35,285 nt of DNA, taken from a virus. Location: positions 1 to 35,285 of IMG/VR virus record IMGVR_UViG_3300010413_000863; one strand, written 5' to 3'. Below, piece after piece: positions 25,301 through 32,301 of the stretch. Position 1 is the stretch's first letter, and each line of letters begins with the position of its first letter. The position numbers were made by a program, and so were the translations under genes. Under the pieces are notes generated by a model. It saw only the letters and a program-made list of their open reading frames with translations. It was not told where the DNA came from and made no database searches.

Positions 25301-28300
25301 GACAGCTCGGGCCAGCGGAGACCGTCATGGGGCGGCTCCAGGAACTCGCTCAGCGGCGGGAGGTGAAGGCCAGAGGCAAGCGGGCCGAGATCGGCATGGC
25401 GATCGGTGAGGGCCGCTTCCACGTCATCAAGGGCAAGTCGGCTTCAGTCCCCGTCAAGGAGCTGAGGGAGATCGCCGACGCCATGGGGATCCCCTTCGAT
25501 CAGGTCTCGATGGTTCACACCCATCCGAGCCCCAGCACGGTCAGTCCACGGGACGTGATCGAGACCGTCAAGAAGAGCGTGAAGGGCGTGAAGGATGCCG
25601 CGCCCGACTACATGGTCACGTCGGATGCCATCTACGAGATGCGCTACGTCGGCGAGAAGACCAAGGAAGCAGCAGAGCAGGCAGAAGCGATCCACGATCG
25701 CCTCATGCAGAGCTACGAGACCAACACGCAGCGGCTTTCCGAGATCGTTGCGAAAGAGATGGCTCTCGATCATCAGGAAGTCGTGGACGCCTACTGGAAG
25801 CGTGCTCGTCGTGAGACGATGACGCCCAAGGAAAAGCAGATCGTTCGCCGCGTGGATCAGGAGTTCGAGCAACTGCTCGAAGACCTTGCCGGGACCATCG
25901 GTGTCGAGATCAAGAAGGTCAGAGCCGAGGAGGTCGAAGCCAAGCTCTTCCCGGAGCGTGCGATGGAGGCCGAAGCTCGTCGCGAGCGCAAGGAAAGCGA
26001 CATCGCAACCGAGGCCGAAGCAGAGGCCGAGGTCGAGCCGGTTGGAGAGGTTCCTTCGGAAGCTCCGCTGCGCGCAGAGCCCGGCACTCACGAAGAGATG
26101 ATCCAGATGGCAACCCAAGCCGATCGGGTCATCAAGTCGTTCGAGTCACAAGGATGGAAGACTGACATTCCAGAGCCACGAGAAGGCCAGCCGAAGTCTC
26201 TTCGTCTTCGGCCGGAGTGGCAGGCTGAACCGACTCAAGAGAACGTGCCGATGACTCGTCGGCGCGACATCATCCAGGTGCTCGAAGGACTGCCAGACGA
26301 CCCGGTCCAGATTCGGATTCGAGAGGGTGTCGGTATCAAGGGTGAGCGAATCCCAGAAGGCGTGCTCGGCTGGTATATGGGCCTGCATCATCAGATCAGG
26401 CTCCGCTACCCCCGTCGGATTATCGAGGCCACGCACGAGTCCGCTCACGCCATGGATGAGGTGCTCCAGCGGAGGGGCCTGTGGCGGCCTGGAAAGACTA
26501 CGGATGTCCCAGACTGGCTCTTCCATGACTTGATGAAGGCTGCGGAGACCTACCCGAACCTCAGGAAAGCATACGAGCTGGCGAAGGACATCGAGAACGA
26601 GCTGCCCAACATGCAACCGGGCCAGCGTCAGCTTGCCGAGATGATGTTGGAGCAGTTGAAGAACCACGTCCTCGCGGAAGGCTGGGCGGAGTTCTGGGCT
26701 CGCTGGCGGCTGGAGGACCCGATCCTTGAGAACGAGGTGCCGCGACTGCACGACTTCATGCTGAACGATCTGATGCAGAGGCCGGGGATGGAGGGCTTCA
26801 TGCGTCAGAACATGCGCGCCAGAGACGTGCTCACCAAGTATCGGGAGCAGGGTGCGCGCGGTCGAGTTCGCTCGTTCCGCGTGATGTCTGGCGACAAACC
26901 GACGGAGATCGAGAAGGCAGTCAGGCCGACTCTCTGGCAGCAAACCAAGTGGGCGTTCGAGGAAGCCTTCCTGGACGATCTCGCTCCAGCCAAGCGCACG
27001 CAGCAGCGGTGGCTGAAGGCAACCGGCATCGACAAGCTCAGCATCACGATGGATCCGGTGAGGATGCTCGAAGCGATGCGCATGACCGCCTACCAGCAGG
27101 CGGACACGATGGTCAAGCTGAGGACCATCGACATGTTCGGCAAGGAGACAGGTCCGGGCCTGGAGCAGACTCTCCTGAAGGTCGGTCGTGAGGACAGCCC
27201 GGAGATGGCCGAGTTCCTCGACTACCTCACTGCTCGGCGCGTGATCGCCACGCACGAGTTCTACATGGGCAAGGGCCAGAAGGTCCCCGAGATGGGGATT
27301 GCCTTGCAGGACGCGCTCGCCGTCGTCCGCGAGACGATGGACAGTCCGAACGCGAGCAAGTTCCAGGAGGTAGCGGAGCAGGTGCGCGAGTGGTCGCTGC
27401 GCATCCTGGACTACGGTGTCCAGGCTGGCTCGATCAGGCAGAAGGACGTGGACAACATCCAGGCTGCCTACGATGTCTACATCCCCTTCAAGCGTTCGAT
27501 CGAGCAGGCCACCGGAGAGAAGGTCGAGCGTTCACTGCCCGGCCGAGGTGTTGCCGAGCGAGCCAGAGCACTCCGTCGGCTCAAGGGCACAGACTACGAG
27601 ATCGAAGATCCGATCCAGGCACTGCGCGAGCAAGCCTACGACGTGATCCGCAAGGCGCAGCAGCACATGGTCATGCAGTCGATCTACCTGATGGACCGCG
27701 TGATGAACCCACGGCTCGCCAAGGAGGGCAAGCCTGGGCTCGGCGGCTTGGCTGTCGAAGTGCCGCGTGACGCGGAGCCGAAGCAGATCCTCCTGAGTCG
27801 CATCATCAAGTCGATGAAGAAGAAGGCTGGCCCGGAGCAGCGGCAGGAAGCCGAGCGGGTGGCAGCACAGATGATCGACCTGTTCGGCGGCGACGCCGAC
27901 ACAGCCCTGACGTTCTTCTTCCCGATGGGCTTCCCTCGCGGCCATCGGCCGCGAGTTGCCTTCCGACCGAACGCCCCAGAGTCCTTCCTTCAGGAGATGG
28001 GCCTGACACCGCAGGAGATCAGGAAGATCAACGCTGAGCGCGGCGAGCTGATGTGGTTCGAGCTGGACCCTGTGCTCTACAACGCCCTGACCACGATCGA
28101 CGCGCCGCGTCCATTCCTGGAGCACGCCCCCGAGTTCTTGCGCAAGGCGATCCTGGTTCCGTCTACCGGCGTGCGTCTGGGTGCTACCGTGCTCAGCCCA
28201 GCGTTCGTGCTGCGTAACCTGACTCGCGACCCGATGACGGCCGCGATGTTCAAGCAGGGCAAGAAGAGCTACGGGCTCGTCAACGCATGGGCTGACTCTG

Positions 28301-29622
28301 CGCGTGCTGCCATGGAGCAGATCAAGGCAGCGAAGGGGAAGCCGACCGAATACACACAGTTCCAAGCCCTCGGCCTGGAGGGTGCCTCGATCTACGGAAC
28401 CGAGTTCCAGAGGCAGCCCCTTACCGCAGTTCCCGGCCTGCGGATGTTTGCGCGGCAGGTGAAGGCCATCGCGCGCTTCTTGTCGAAGCCTGAGTCCTGG
28501 AACCGATACATCGAGTTCAAGGATGTGAAGGAGGCTCTGGAGAAGGAAGGCGCTCCTCGCATCGAGGCTCAGCTCGAAGCGATGCTCGCTTCCAAGGAGA
28601 TCACCAACAACTACACGCGCGCAGGGAACCTTGCTCGTGCGCTGAACCAGCTCGTTCCCTACTTCGCTCCGAACCTCGCAGGTAAGCGGAAGCTCTGGAG
28701 GTCGCTGCTTGGGATGGAAGGCAAGCAGGCTCAGGCGAACGCCTGGATCCGTGGAGCGCGTGATCTAGGTGCCATCACTGGACTCGTCTACCTCATCAAC
28801 ATGATGCAGGACGACGAATGGCGGAACGATCTGCCTGACTGGCAGCGGCAGCTCTACTGGAACGTCAAGCTGCCGGGCACTGACAAGATCCTGAAGATCC
28901 CCAAGCCGTTCGAGGCCGGACAGATTTTCGGCACCTCGATGGAGGTGACACTCGATGCGATCCGCATGGAGCATGGTGACGAGTTCGCCAAGGATGCACT
29001 GATCGCGTTCGGGGCCGACCAGATGGACTCGGTCACGAACGCCTGGAAGTTCGCCGTGCTGATGCCCTTCCTGGAGGTGATGACCAACTACTCCTTCTTC
29101 CGCAAGCGGGAGCTGGAGCCGTCCTGGATGCAGGAGACCCGGTTGTCCCAGGATCGTTACACTCGCTACACGACCGGCATCGCCAAGGGCCTCGGTCAGC
29201 TCACGGGCAAGTTCGGGCTCTCGCCCATCGAGATCGAGCAGCTAGCTGGAGGCTACTCCGGCGGCATGTTGCTCTCGATCATGCGGGCGATCGACGACGT
29301 GGCCGAGGCCGCGTCGAATCTGGCTGATGGGAAGCTCCAGGTGCCGGACATCTCGCTCGGCATCGCGCGCTCCTTCACGGGCACCCCTCACGGCCAAGGG
29401 GCCTACGCGGACGCGATCTACCAGTGGTCGGAGTATCTCTCCCAGGCCGCCGGGTCCGAGAAGATCACCCCCTTGCAACGTGCCCTGCGTCCCCGCGTAG
29501 AGCGCGTGAAGGAAGCGATCTCCACCATCCGTCGGACAGTCGAGGACCCGGTCCAGGCTGACCGTATGATCTACGAGCTTGCTCGCCCCCTCATCGACCA
29601 ACTCGGGAGCCTGAAGCCATGA
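22339..29622 (+). CDS. Giant polyvalent ejection protein with JAB and HExxH metalloprotease motifs
   Basis: 2427 residues, the largest gene of the window. Residues about 330-505 are Gly/Ala-rich and hydrophobic (AVSAGLGSLVSFIGTGGG), likely membrane-active. Residues 540-1000 are long Arg/Glu helices. A JAB/MPN-type site follows: E1017 and HTHPSPSTVSPRD with H1060, H1062, S1069 and D1072. A zincin motif HESAH (H1366, E1367, H1370) has candidate third ligands E1447/E1451 (AEGWAEFW). The C-terminal third contains LRNLTRD (near 1959) and NNYTRAGNLARALN with VPYFAPN (2090-2108), the pattern of LPD38-type domains of polyvalent phage proteins. Such proteins are injected with DNA; proteolysis of host or virion targets is inferred. 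It ends in an ATGA overlap. Confidence 0.75.
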   Translation: METNPNTSSATQGADLFSDASAGLELRNQIETTQDPEKKNELKHQEWMRYLGSTVKATVNGHDPVRTVYPGSRYATPETARSFMVPQLAQRQGELKMMKDRPEVKASVDLYNSYMEKFRELNKVPLQSLGPYATDEEVMLAQLQMHKQEIPEEDRQKILFGLGEAMRLGKQIDPSYDINNDEDLKHIAASVGVEAGPGYFSEGDVQPEETMGAVGRVAYAGVRAAEQGFASLGNAAIELGLTAMEGMSSDPYYTDLLNAYRAETQGKPYVDQNGQLVNTAPRPQTMANAFWTLQNVRGKMTADEIRKMAVRFGDEEAILHAQKSGTIEEFSTAVSAGLGSLVSFIGTGGGALMNAGMKGVALMSVAKEGSRMALIANALRGYKGAGFVRSSLGMGIGTAMHESALYGRVDGYGKAFVNGLIMGPVFAAGGVMGKSAERMLATRKSMPAFVKNGISGFAEGLGMAPGSVFQLESSLWKFMRDPNPDHANEYMKEVLATAMTFAIFKMRTGTTPGMEAGEKMVSAERETAFRQMLKEEAQPTAQQRQAERARDARMLEEVARLRSEGKEKEALQVEMERLGLRQAKRPSQETIARLNKAKETLLRKKRGAEPELTEEQKLEEAKRRVVDFDKLTLEERRTLEIERRKGKELTPEQLEARVQELPDPLERTDFRDLPDHIQKRLIDAPDAAARKKLWFEWRAGEGERRTGERRQGRVEIAGAALSPRGVTTLRRALKSVPGAERLAESLTTAPRMFSREEQTFFREVIDKRIRELKTVELRSQLGEGAGRSEVLKRTAREIAVLQEAKRRIVRKPAIVERVKKADAVTLGAMAKIALSNLLGEKAVEGLAKPHWKEARQDAITQVEAEIRRLKNVELRGTLAATDKPGRAQKARKEIRALQEALKRLRFAEEAEVAKEAGIHEEPGLPGVGAAAGTKKLGLESLIAQAHRLEQAGERVSLGQLTEAGRRIRARGELEAQLEAMGRTPAQAGQLGPAETVMGRLQELAQRREVKARGKRAEIGMAIGEGRFHVIKGKSASVPVKELREIADAMGIPFDQVSMVHTHPSPSTVSPRDVIETVKKSVKGVKDAAPDYMVTSDAIYEMRYVGEKTKEAAEQAEAIHDRLMQSYETNTQRLSEIVAKEMALDHQEVVDAYWKRARRETMTPKEKQIVRRVDQEFEQLLEDLAGTIGVEIKKVRAEEVEAKLFPERAMEAEARRERKESDIATEAEAEAEVEPVGEVPSEAPLRAEPGTHEEMIQMATQADRVIKSFESQGWKTDIPEPREGQPKSLRLRPEWQAEPTQENVPMTRRRDIIQVLEGLPDDPVQIRIREGVGIKGERIPEGVLGWYMGLHHQIRLRYPRRIIEATHESAHAMDEVLQRRGLWRPGKTTDVPDWLFHDLMKAAETYPNLRKAYELAKDIENELPNMQPGQRQLAEMMLEQLKNHVLAEGWAEFWARWRLEDPILENEVPRLHDFMLNDLMQRPGMEGFMRQNMRARDVLTKYREQGARGRVRSFRVMSGDKPTEIEKAVRPTLWQQTKWAFEEAFLDDLAPAKRTQQRWLKATGIDKLSITMDPVRMLEAMRMTAYQQADTMVKLRTIDMFGKETGPGLEQTLLKVGREDSPEMAEFLDYLTARRVIATHEFYMGKGQKVPEMGIALQDALAVVRETMDSPNASKFQEVAEQVREWSLRILDYGVQAGSIRQKDVDNIQAAYDVYIPFKRSIEQATGEKVERSLPGRGVAERARALRRLKGTDYEIEDPIQALREQAYDVIRKAQQHMVMQSIYLMDRVMNPRLAKEGKPGLGGLAVEVPRDAEPKQILLSRIIKSMKKKAGPEQRQEAERVAAQMIDLFGGDADTALTFFFPMGFPRGHRPRVAFRPNAPESFLQEMGLTPQEIRKINAERGELMWFELDPVLYNALTTIDAPRPFLEHAPEFLRKAILVPSTGVRLGATVLSPAFVLRNLTRDPMTAAMFKQGKKSYGLVNAWADSARAAMEQIKAAKGKPTEYTQFQALGLEGASIYGTEFQRQPLTAVPGLRMFARQVKAIARFLSKPESWNRYIEFKDVKEALEKEGAPRIEAQLEAMLASKEITNNYTRAGNLARALNQLVPYFAPNLAGKRKLWRSLLGMEGKQAQANAWIRGARDLGAITGLVYLINMMQDDEWRNDLPDWQRQLYWNVKLPGTDKILKIPKPFEAGQIFGTSMEVTLDAIRMEHGDEFAKDALIAFGADQMDSVTNAWKFAVLMPFLEVMTNYSFFRKRELEPSWMQETRLSQDRYTRYTTGIAKGLGQLTGKFGLSPIEIEQLAGGYSGGMLLSIMRAIDDVAEAASNLADGKLQVPDISLGIARSFTGTPHGQGAYADAIYQWSEYLSQAAGSEKITPLQRALRPRVERVKEAISTIRRTVEDPVQADRMIYELARPLIDQLGSLKP

Positions 29623-29837
29623 GAGTTATCGGAATCATCCTCCTGCTCTTCGCGTCTTGCGAGGGTCCATCTCAGTCCTACGTCATCGCAGACCGGGCGA
29701 CCTACACAGCGATCGCCCCGGAATACGTCCGCTACGTGAGGGCCGATCCAAACCTCACCGACGAGCAGAAGCAGCGTCGTGAGGACACGGTGGACACCTG
29801 GAATCGTCGCATCACTGCGGCTGAGGAGAACCGATGA
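29619..29837 (+). CDS. Small lipoprotein, lysis region
   Basis: 72 residues. MRVIGIILLLFASC is a short signal peptide with a lipobox-like FASC, predicting acylation at Cys14. The mature part is polar and helical (ATYTAIAPEYVRYVRADPNL, then EQKQRREDTVDTWNRRI). Similar small lipoproteins lie at the lysis end of many podovirus late operons, but this one lacks the Pro-rich stretch of Rz1-type outer spanins. A lipid-anchored role in lysis or superinfection blocking is possible. A lipoprotein suggests, but does not prove, a host with an outer membrane. ATGA overlaps on both sides. Confidence 0.65.
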   Translation: MRVIGIILLLFASCEGPSQSYVIADRATYTAIAPEYVRYVRADPNLTDEQKQRREDTVDTWNRRITAAEENR

Positions 29838-30094
29838 CCTTCGAGCCTCTGCTCCAAAACGTGCTCAACCGACTCAGCACGAACGATCCAGAGACCCGCG
29901 ACCTAGCCGCTCGCATCACCACCGATGCCGCGTTGCTCACTGCACGCGCGGCAGCGGGTGAGGATGTGGAAGCTGAGATCCAACACCTGAAGGCACAGGC
30001 GTTGAACCTCTCAGCGGAAGTAGCGCAGGTCATCTCTGACGAGCTTCGACTGCTCGTCTTCGGAACGATCCGCGCCATCTTCGCGAGGGCTTGA
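29834..30094 (+). CDS. Small helical protein, lysis region
   Basis: 86 residues, alanine-rich and mostly helical (TRDLAARITTDAALLTARAA, VEAEIQHLKAQALNLSAEVAQ). The C-terminal segment ELRLLVFGTIRAIFARA is amphipathic and weakly hydrophobic and might associate with membranes. No signal peptide, no Cys. Coupled by ATGA and TGATG overlaps to a lipoprotein and a membrane protein, so a lysis-associated function is plausible but not shown. Confidence 0.6.
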   Translation: MTFEPLLQNVLNRLSTNDPETRDLAARITTDAALLTARAAAGEDVEAEIQHLKAQALNLSAEVAQVISDELRLLVFGTIRAIFARA

Positions 30095-30405
30095 TGGAGC
30101 CAGCCATCCAGCTTGTCACACAGCTCGGCTCGTTCGGACTGCTGTGCTACATCATCTTCTGGACGACTCGATCCGGCGGTCCCAGGCTGTTCGAGGTGAT
30201 GACCAACATCCGTGCCTCGATCGACCACAACACACATCGGCTAGAGTCCCTGGAGGCGACTCAGTTAGCCCAGACCCAGGTTACGATCCGCCTGATCGAG
30301 AAGTCCGAGAACGGGCTTTCCAAGGTCGATGCCGATGTCCTCCGACGCGAACTCCAGGAAGCACGCGAGAAGGTCCAGAGTCTGCGATCTAGCCAGGAAG
30401 ATTGA
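30094..30405 (+). CDS. Single-span membrane protein with coiled coil (holin or inner-spanin-like)
   Basis: 103 residues from ATG 30094 (TGATG with the preceding stop; a TTG one codon upstream is also in frame). Residues 8-26 form one transmembrane segment (VTQLGSFGLLCYIIFWTT), followed by a basic patch and a long soluble coiled coil (NIRASIDHNTHRLESLEATQ, ENGLSKVDADVLRRELQEAREKV). One membrane span plus coiled coil fits an inner spanin (Rz-like) or a small BhlA-type holin. The lipoprotein two genes upstream could be its outer partner. No endolysin is recognised nearby. Confidence 0.6.
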   Translation: MEPAIQLVTQLGSFGLLCYIIFWTTRSGGPRLFEVMTNIRASIDHNTHRLESLEATQLAQTQVTIRLIEKSENGLSKVDADVLRRELQEAREKVQSLRSSQED

Positions 30406-30841
30406 CGAGCTGATTCGCGATGAACCACTGGACGAAGCAATCTGCGCTCTCAGAACTCTGGTGGCACTCCTTGAGCGACGAATGTCTGGGGCCGTCCGGC
30501 CTCTCGATCTGTTCGTTCTACCCAACGATGTCCCAAGTTGGACCGAGCTATACTCTGATCTTGTCGCCCGAGCCGTCATCGAAACAGGCTCCATCGCTGC
30601 CGCGGCGAAGTTGGTTGGTGTCGGCCGGGCGACTCTTTACCGCCAGATCGCGGAAGGACTGCTAGATGGTTCGACTCACGATCGCGATAGCCTGCGCACT
30701 GCTCTGTCTCGCGCAGGTGTCGCCACAGGGGTTGGCAGAAAAGCTCAACGAAGCGGCTCGCGACCAATCATCCCCACGATCCGTGGCACCAAAGGTGCTC
30801 GCCCGTCTCGCAACGGTCGAAGCAGCCAAGGCGAATCCTGA
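30329..30841 (+). CDS. Fis-type helix-turn-helix protein
   Basis: 170-residue frame. Residues about 22-52 form a helix (KIDELIRDEPLDEAICALRT). Residues 82-110 read ARAVIETGSIAAAAKLVGVG followed by RATLYRQIAEG, a Fis/HTH_8-type helix-turn-helix in which GSIAAAAKLVGV is helix-turn and RATLYRQI the recognition helix. The ATG at 30329 (AAGG five bases upstream) overlaps the preceding gene by 77 bases; ATG 30335 is a second candidate. The last about 57 residues overlap the next gene by 176 bases and look like unselected basic tail. Likely a small DNA-binding regulator at the end of the late operon. Confidence 0.6.
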   Translation: MPMSSDANSRKHARRSRVCDLARKIDELIRDEPLDEAICALRTLVALLERRMSGAVRPLDLFVLPNDVPSWTELYSDLVARAVIETGSIAAAAKLVGVGRATLYRQIAEGLLDGSTHDRDSLRTALSRAGVATGVGRKAQRSGSRPIIPTIRGTKGARPSRNGRSSQGES

Positions 30842-31304
30842 GCCGGTCATCGGCCGTATGAGAGTCATCGAGGCTGGCTGCGGTCCAGATGTGCGTCCTT
30901 ACATCTGGTCTGGGGTTCCAAGACTCGGGGGTGTCCTTGCCGTCAGCTACAACCTCTTCCCGTTGCCGAGGGAAGATGGGATCTACGACGTAAGGGCCGC
31001 CTGGATCGTGGTCAGCCTCATTCCTCCCAGGGGTCCAGACGAGCCGTTCGCCATGATCGGCGAGTGCCCTCTCTACGTCCCCGTCCCACACCCTCTGGTG
31101 CTCGTCTGGCTGCTCCAGGGACAGGAGGCTTACCACGATCCCTTACTCAGTCGCGAGCGCAACGACAGGTCAGCCAAGCTCCGCACGCAAGTCCCGACGG
31201 ACACCGTCCTGATGGGGATGCGGAGCTGGACTCAGATCATCACGCTCGGCTGGGATGATCGCTTCCGAGCGAGTTCTCTCTACGAGGTCACGTTCGGAGT
31301 GTAG
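30666..31304 (+). CDS. Secreted hypothetical protein
   Basis: 212 residues from ATG 30666, with GGAAGGA eight bases upstream. MVRLTIAIACALLCLAQVSPQGLAE is a clear Sec signal peptide, probably cleaved after QGLA or nearby. The mature region is mixed alpha/beta with one motif-like stretch GCGPDVRPYIW and a hydrophobic pair of strands (DVRAAWIVVSLIPP; PHPLVLVWLLQG). No lysozyme, amidase or peptidase motif is recognised. As the last gene of the late operon it may act in the periplasm or in lysis, but this is position-based. Its end overlaps the convergent minus-strand gene by 17 bases. Confidence 0.65.
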   Translation: MVRLTIAIACALLCLAQVSPQGLAEKLNEAARDQSSPRSVAPKVLARLATVEAAKANPEPVIGRMRVIEAGCGPDVRPYIWSGVPRLGGVLAVSYNLFPLPREDGIYDVRAAWIVVSLIPPRGPDEPFAMIGECPLYVPVPHPLVLVWLLQGQEAYHDPLLSRERNDRSAKLRTQVPTDTVLMGMRSWTQIITLGWDDRFRASSLYEVTFGV

Positions 31305-31533
31305 GTCGCCGCTTGAGCCAGCGGATGCCTGCCGCCTCCAACTCGGCCTTCGTCCAGAGATGATTGCCCCTCACTCCGTCGGCGAGGTAGTAGAGGCGGT
31401 AGAGCTTCTCCCCTCTGGCGTTCCGATCGCGCTGCAAGACGATGCGGAAGTAGACCCCACTCTGCGACCGGCCGAACTTCCCTGGGGGTGGAGTTTCCCT
31501 GGGCGACCGCCTAGAATTCGTGCGCGTAGTCAT
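31288..31533 (-). CDS. Small basic protein, end of early operon
   Basis: 81 residues on the minus strand from ATG at 31531-31533. A polar, Arg/Ser/Pro-rich N-terminus precedes a compact domain (VYFRIVLQRDRNARGEKLYRLYYLADG, TKAELEAAGIRWLKRR). The second part looks like a small beta-alpha fold with basic surface, possibly nucleic-acid binding. The frame is open further upstream but the extra part crosses a terminator hairpin and is unlikely to be coding. The ribosome site is weak (GGTGA). It overlaps the convergent late operon end by 17 bases. No family recognised. Confidence 0.5.
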   Translation of the reverse strand: MTTRTNSRRSPRETPPPGKFGRSQSGVYFRIVLQRDRNARGEKLYRLYYLADGVRGNHLWTKAELEAAGIRWLKRRPTLRT

Positions 31534-31582
31534 GGTGTCACCAAGGCGAGGTGACGCTGCCTGAGAAGCAAGGCGTGAGACA

Positions 31583-31624
31583 GAAGAGCCGTGCGGGCAC
31601 CAACCCGCGCGGCTCTTCCATTTT
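31583..31624 (+). terminator. Intrinsic terminator for plus-strand late transcripts
   Basis: GAAGAGCCGTGCGGG (31583-31597) pairs over 15 bp with CCCGCGCGGCTCTTC (31604-31618) around the loop CACCAA, followed by CA and TTTT (31621-31624). The one imperfect pair is G-U in plus-strand RNA but would be A-C in minus-strand RNA, and no T-run exists in the other direction. It therefore works on the plus strand. It lies 279 bases past the last late gene, inside the minus-strand operon. Confidence 0.85.
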
Positions 31625-31634
31625 ACTCGACGTG

Positions 31635-32075
31635 TCAAGCGCAGTAGATCGGGAGCCACTGATCGAGCAGCTCCAGATGTGCTCTGCTTCCCGAGAGTGA
31701 CCGAAGATATTTTTCTTCGATTTTTCCCCAGGGGATAGAGCGTCTGTCGCGGCTGAGTTCGAGCACCATGTCGAACGTCAACGTCGCGCAGAAGTCACCG
31801 CGAGCCCAACAGACGAGGGCTAGACCACCAGCTCGGTTGCACGAGTCGAGTGCGTTGAACTGGTGCGTGAGGATGCCCGGCGAGCTGTGAATCGGCAGCG
31901 AGAGACGCGACACCATCTTCGCTTCGATCATCACCACGCGGCCGGTGACGGTGAACCCCATGAAGTCGCACGGGGTCTGCTGCATCTCCTCAGGGAACTT
32001 CCAGAAGCGCGCAACCTGCCAGTCAGCGAGTTCTCTCCCCGCCTTGCGCAGCACGAGTTCTAGCTTGTTCGACAA
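31635..32075 (-). CDS. RecU-like PD-(D/E)XK Holliday junction resolvase
   Basis: 146 residues. Conserved nuclease layout: CDFMG (D37), VVMIEAK (E51 and K53), then SRLSLPI and HQFNALDSCNRAGGLALVCW (Q72 in the helix after the core). This matches the RecU/penicillin-binding-protein-related factor A pattern of branched-DNA resolvases; typical RecU is about 200 residues, so this is a compact phage form. It would cut junctions or branches in replicating concatemers before packaging. The start is TTG at 32073-32075 with AGAGG ten bases upstream, inside the preceding gene; an in-frame GTG six codons further in is the alternative. Confidence 0.75.
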   Translation of the reverse strand: MSNKLELVLRKAGRELADWQVARFWKFPEEMQQTPCDFMGFTVTGRVVMIEAKMVSRLSLPIHSSPGILTHQFNALDSCNRAGGLALVCWARGDFCATLTFDMVLELSRDRRSIPWGKIEEKYLRSLSGSRAHLELLDQWLPIYCA

Positions 32076-32301
32076 GCTCCCGAAACCTCTTCAACCAAGC
32101 TCTGAATATGCGATCTATCTCCTGCGAAGTCAGTGGTCTCTTGGCGAGGTAGGGGACGAGCTTACCGTCGATCTGATCGAATTCCTCCCAGAACTGACGG
32201 TCAGCTCCGCCGTCCGGGAACGCCTGCTCGTAGACCTTGCAGGCTTCCTCAGAACACCGGCTCAGCTTCCCCGATATCTTCTCGTCGGTCAGGGTAGTCA
32301 T
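32023..32301 (-). CDS. Hypothetical protein between helicase and resolvase genes
   Basis: 92 residues on the minus strand, starting at ATG 32299-32301 with GAGGTGA about seven bases upstream. It is acidic to neutral, largely helical (CSEEACKVYEQAF, IDRIFRAWLKRFRELVEQAR), with two Cys (CSEEAC) and no known domain. It overlaps the upstream primase-helicase by 53 bases and the downstream resolvase also by 53 bases. Its place in a replication operon suggests an accessory role, for example a nuclease or helicase partner, but this is only context. Confidence 0.65.
   Translation of the reverse strand: MTTLTDEKISGKLSRCSEEACKVYEQAFPDGGADRQFWEEFDQIDGKLVPYLAKRPLTSQEIDRIFRAWLKRFRELVEQARTRAAQGGERTR

Noticed and set aside
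24019-25422. Long open frame on the minus strand (467 residues) opposite the giant gene
   Set aside because: Leu/Ala/Arg-rich sequence with no motif, lying opposite a GC-rich helical coding region whose plus strand shows clear domains; a compositional shadow.
31534-31659. N-terminal extension of the 81-residue minus gene
   Set aside because: It would translate through the terminator hairpin and into the end of the resolvase gene, and has no protein-like conservation pattern.
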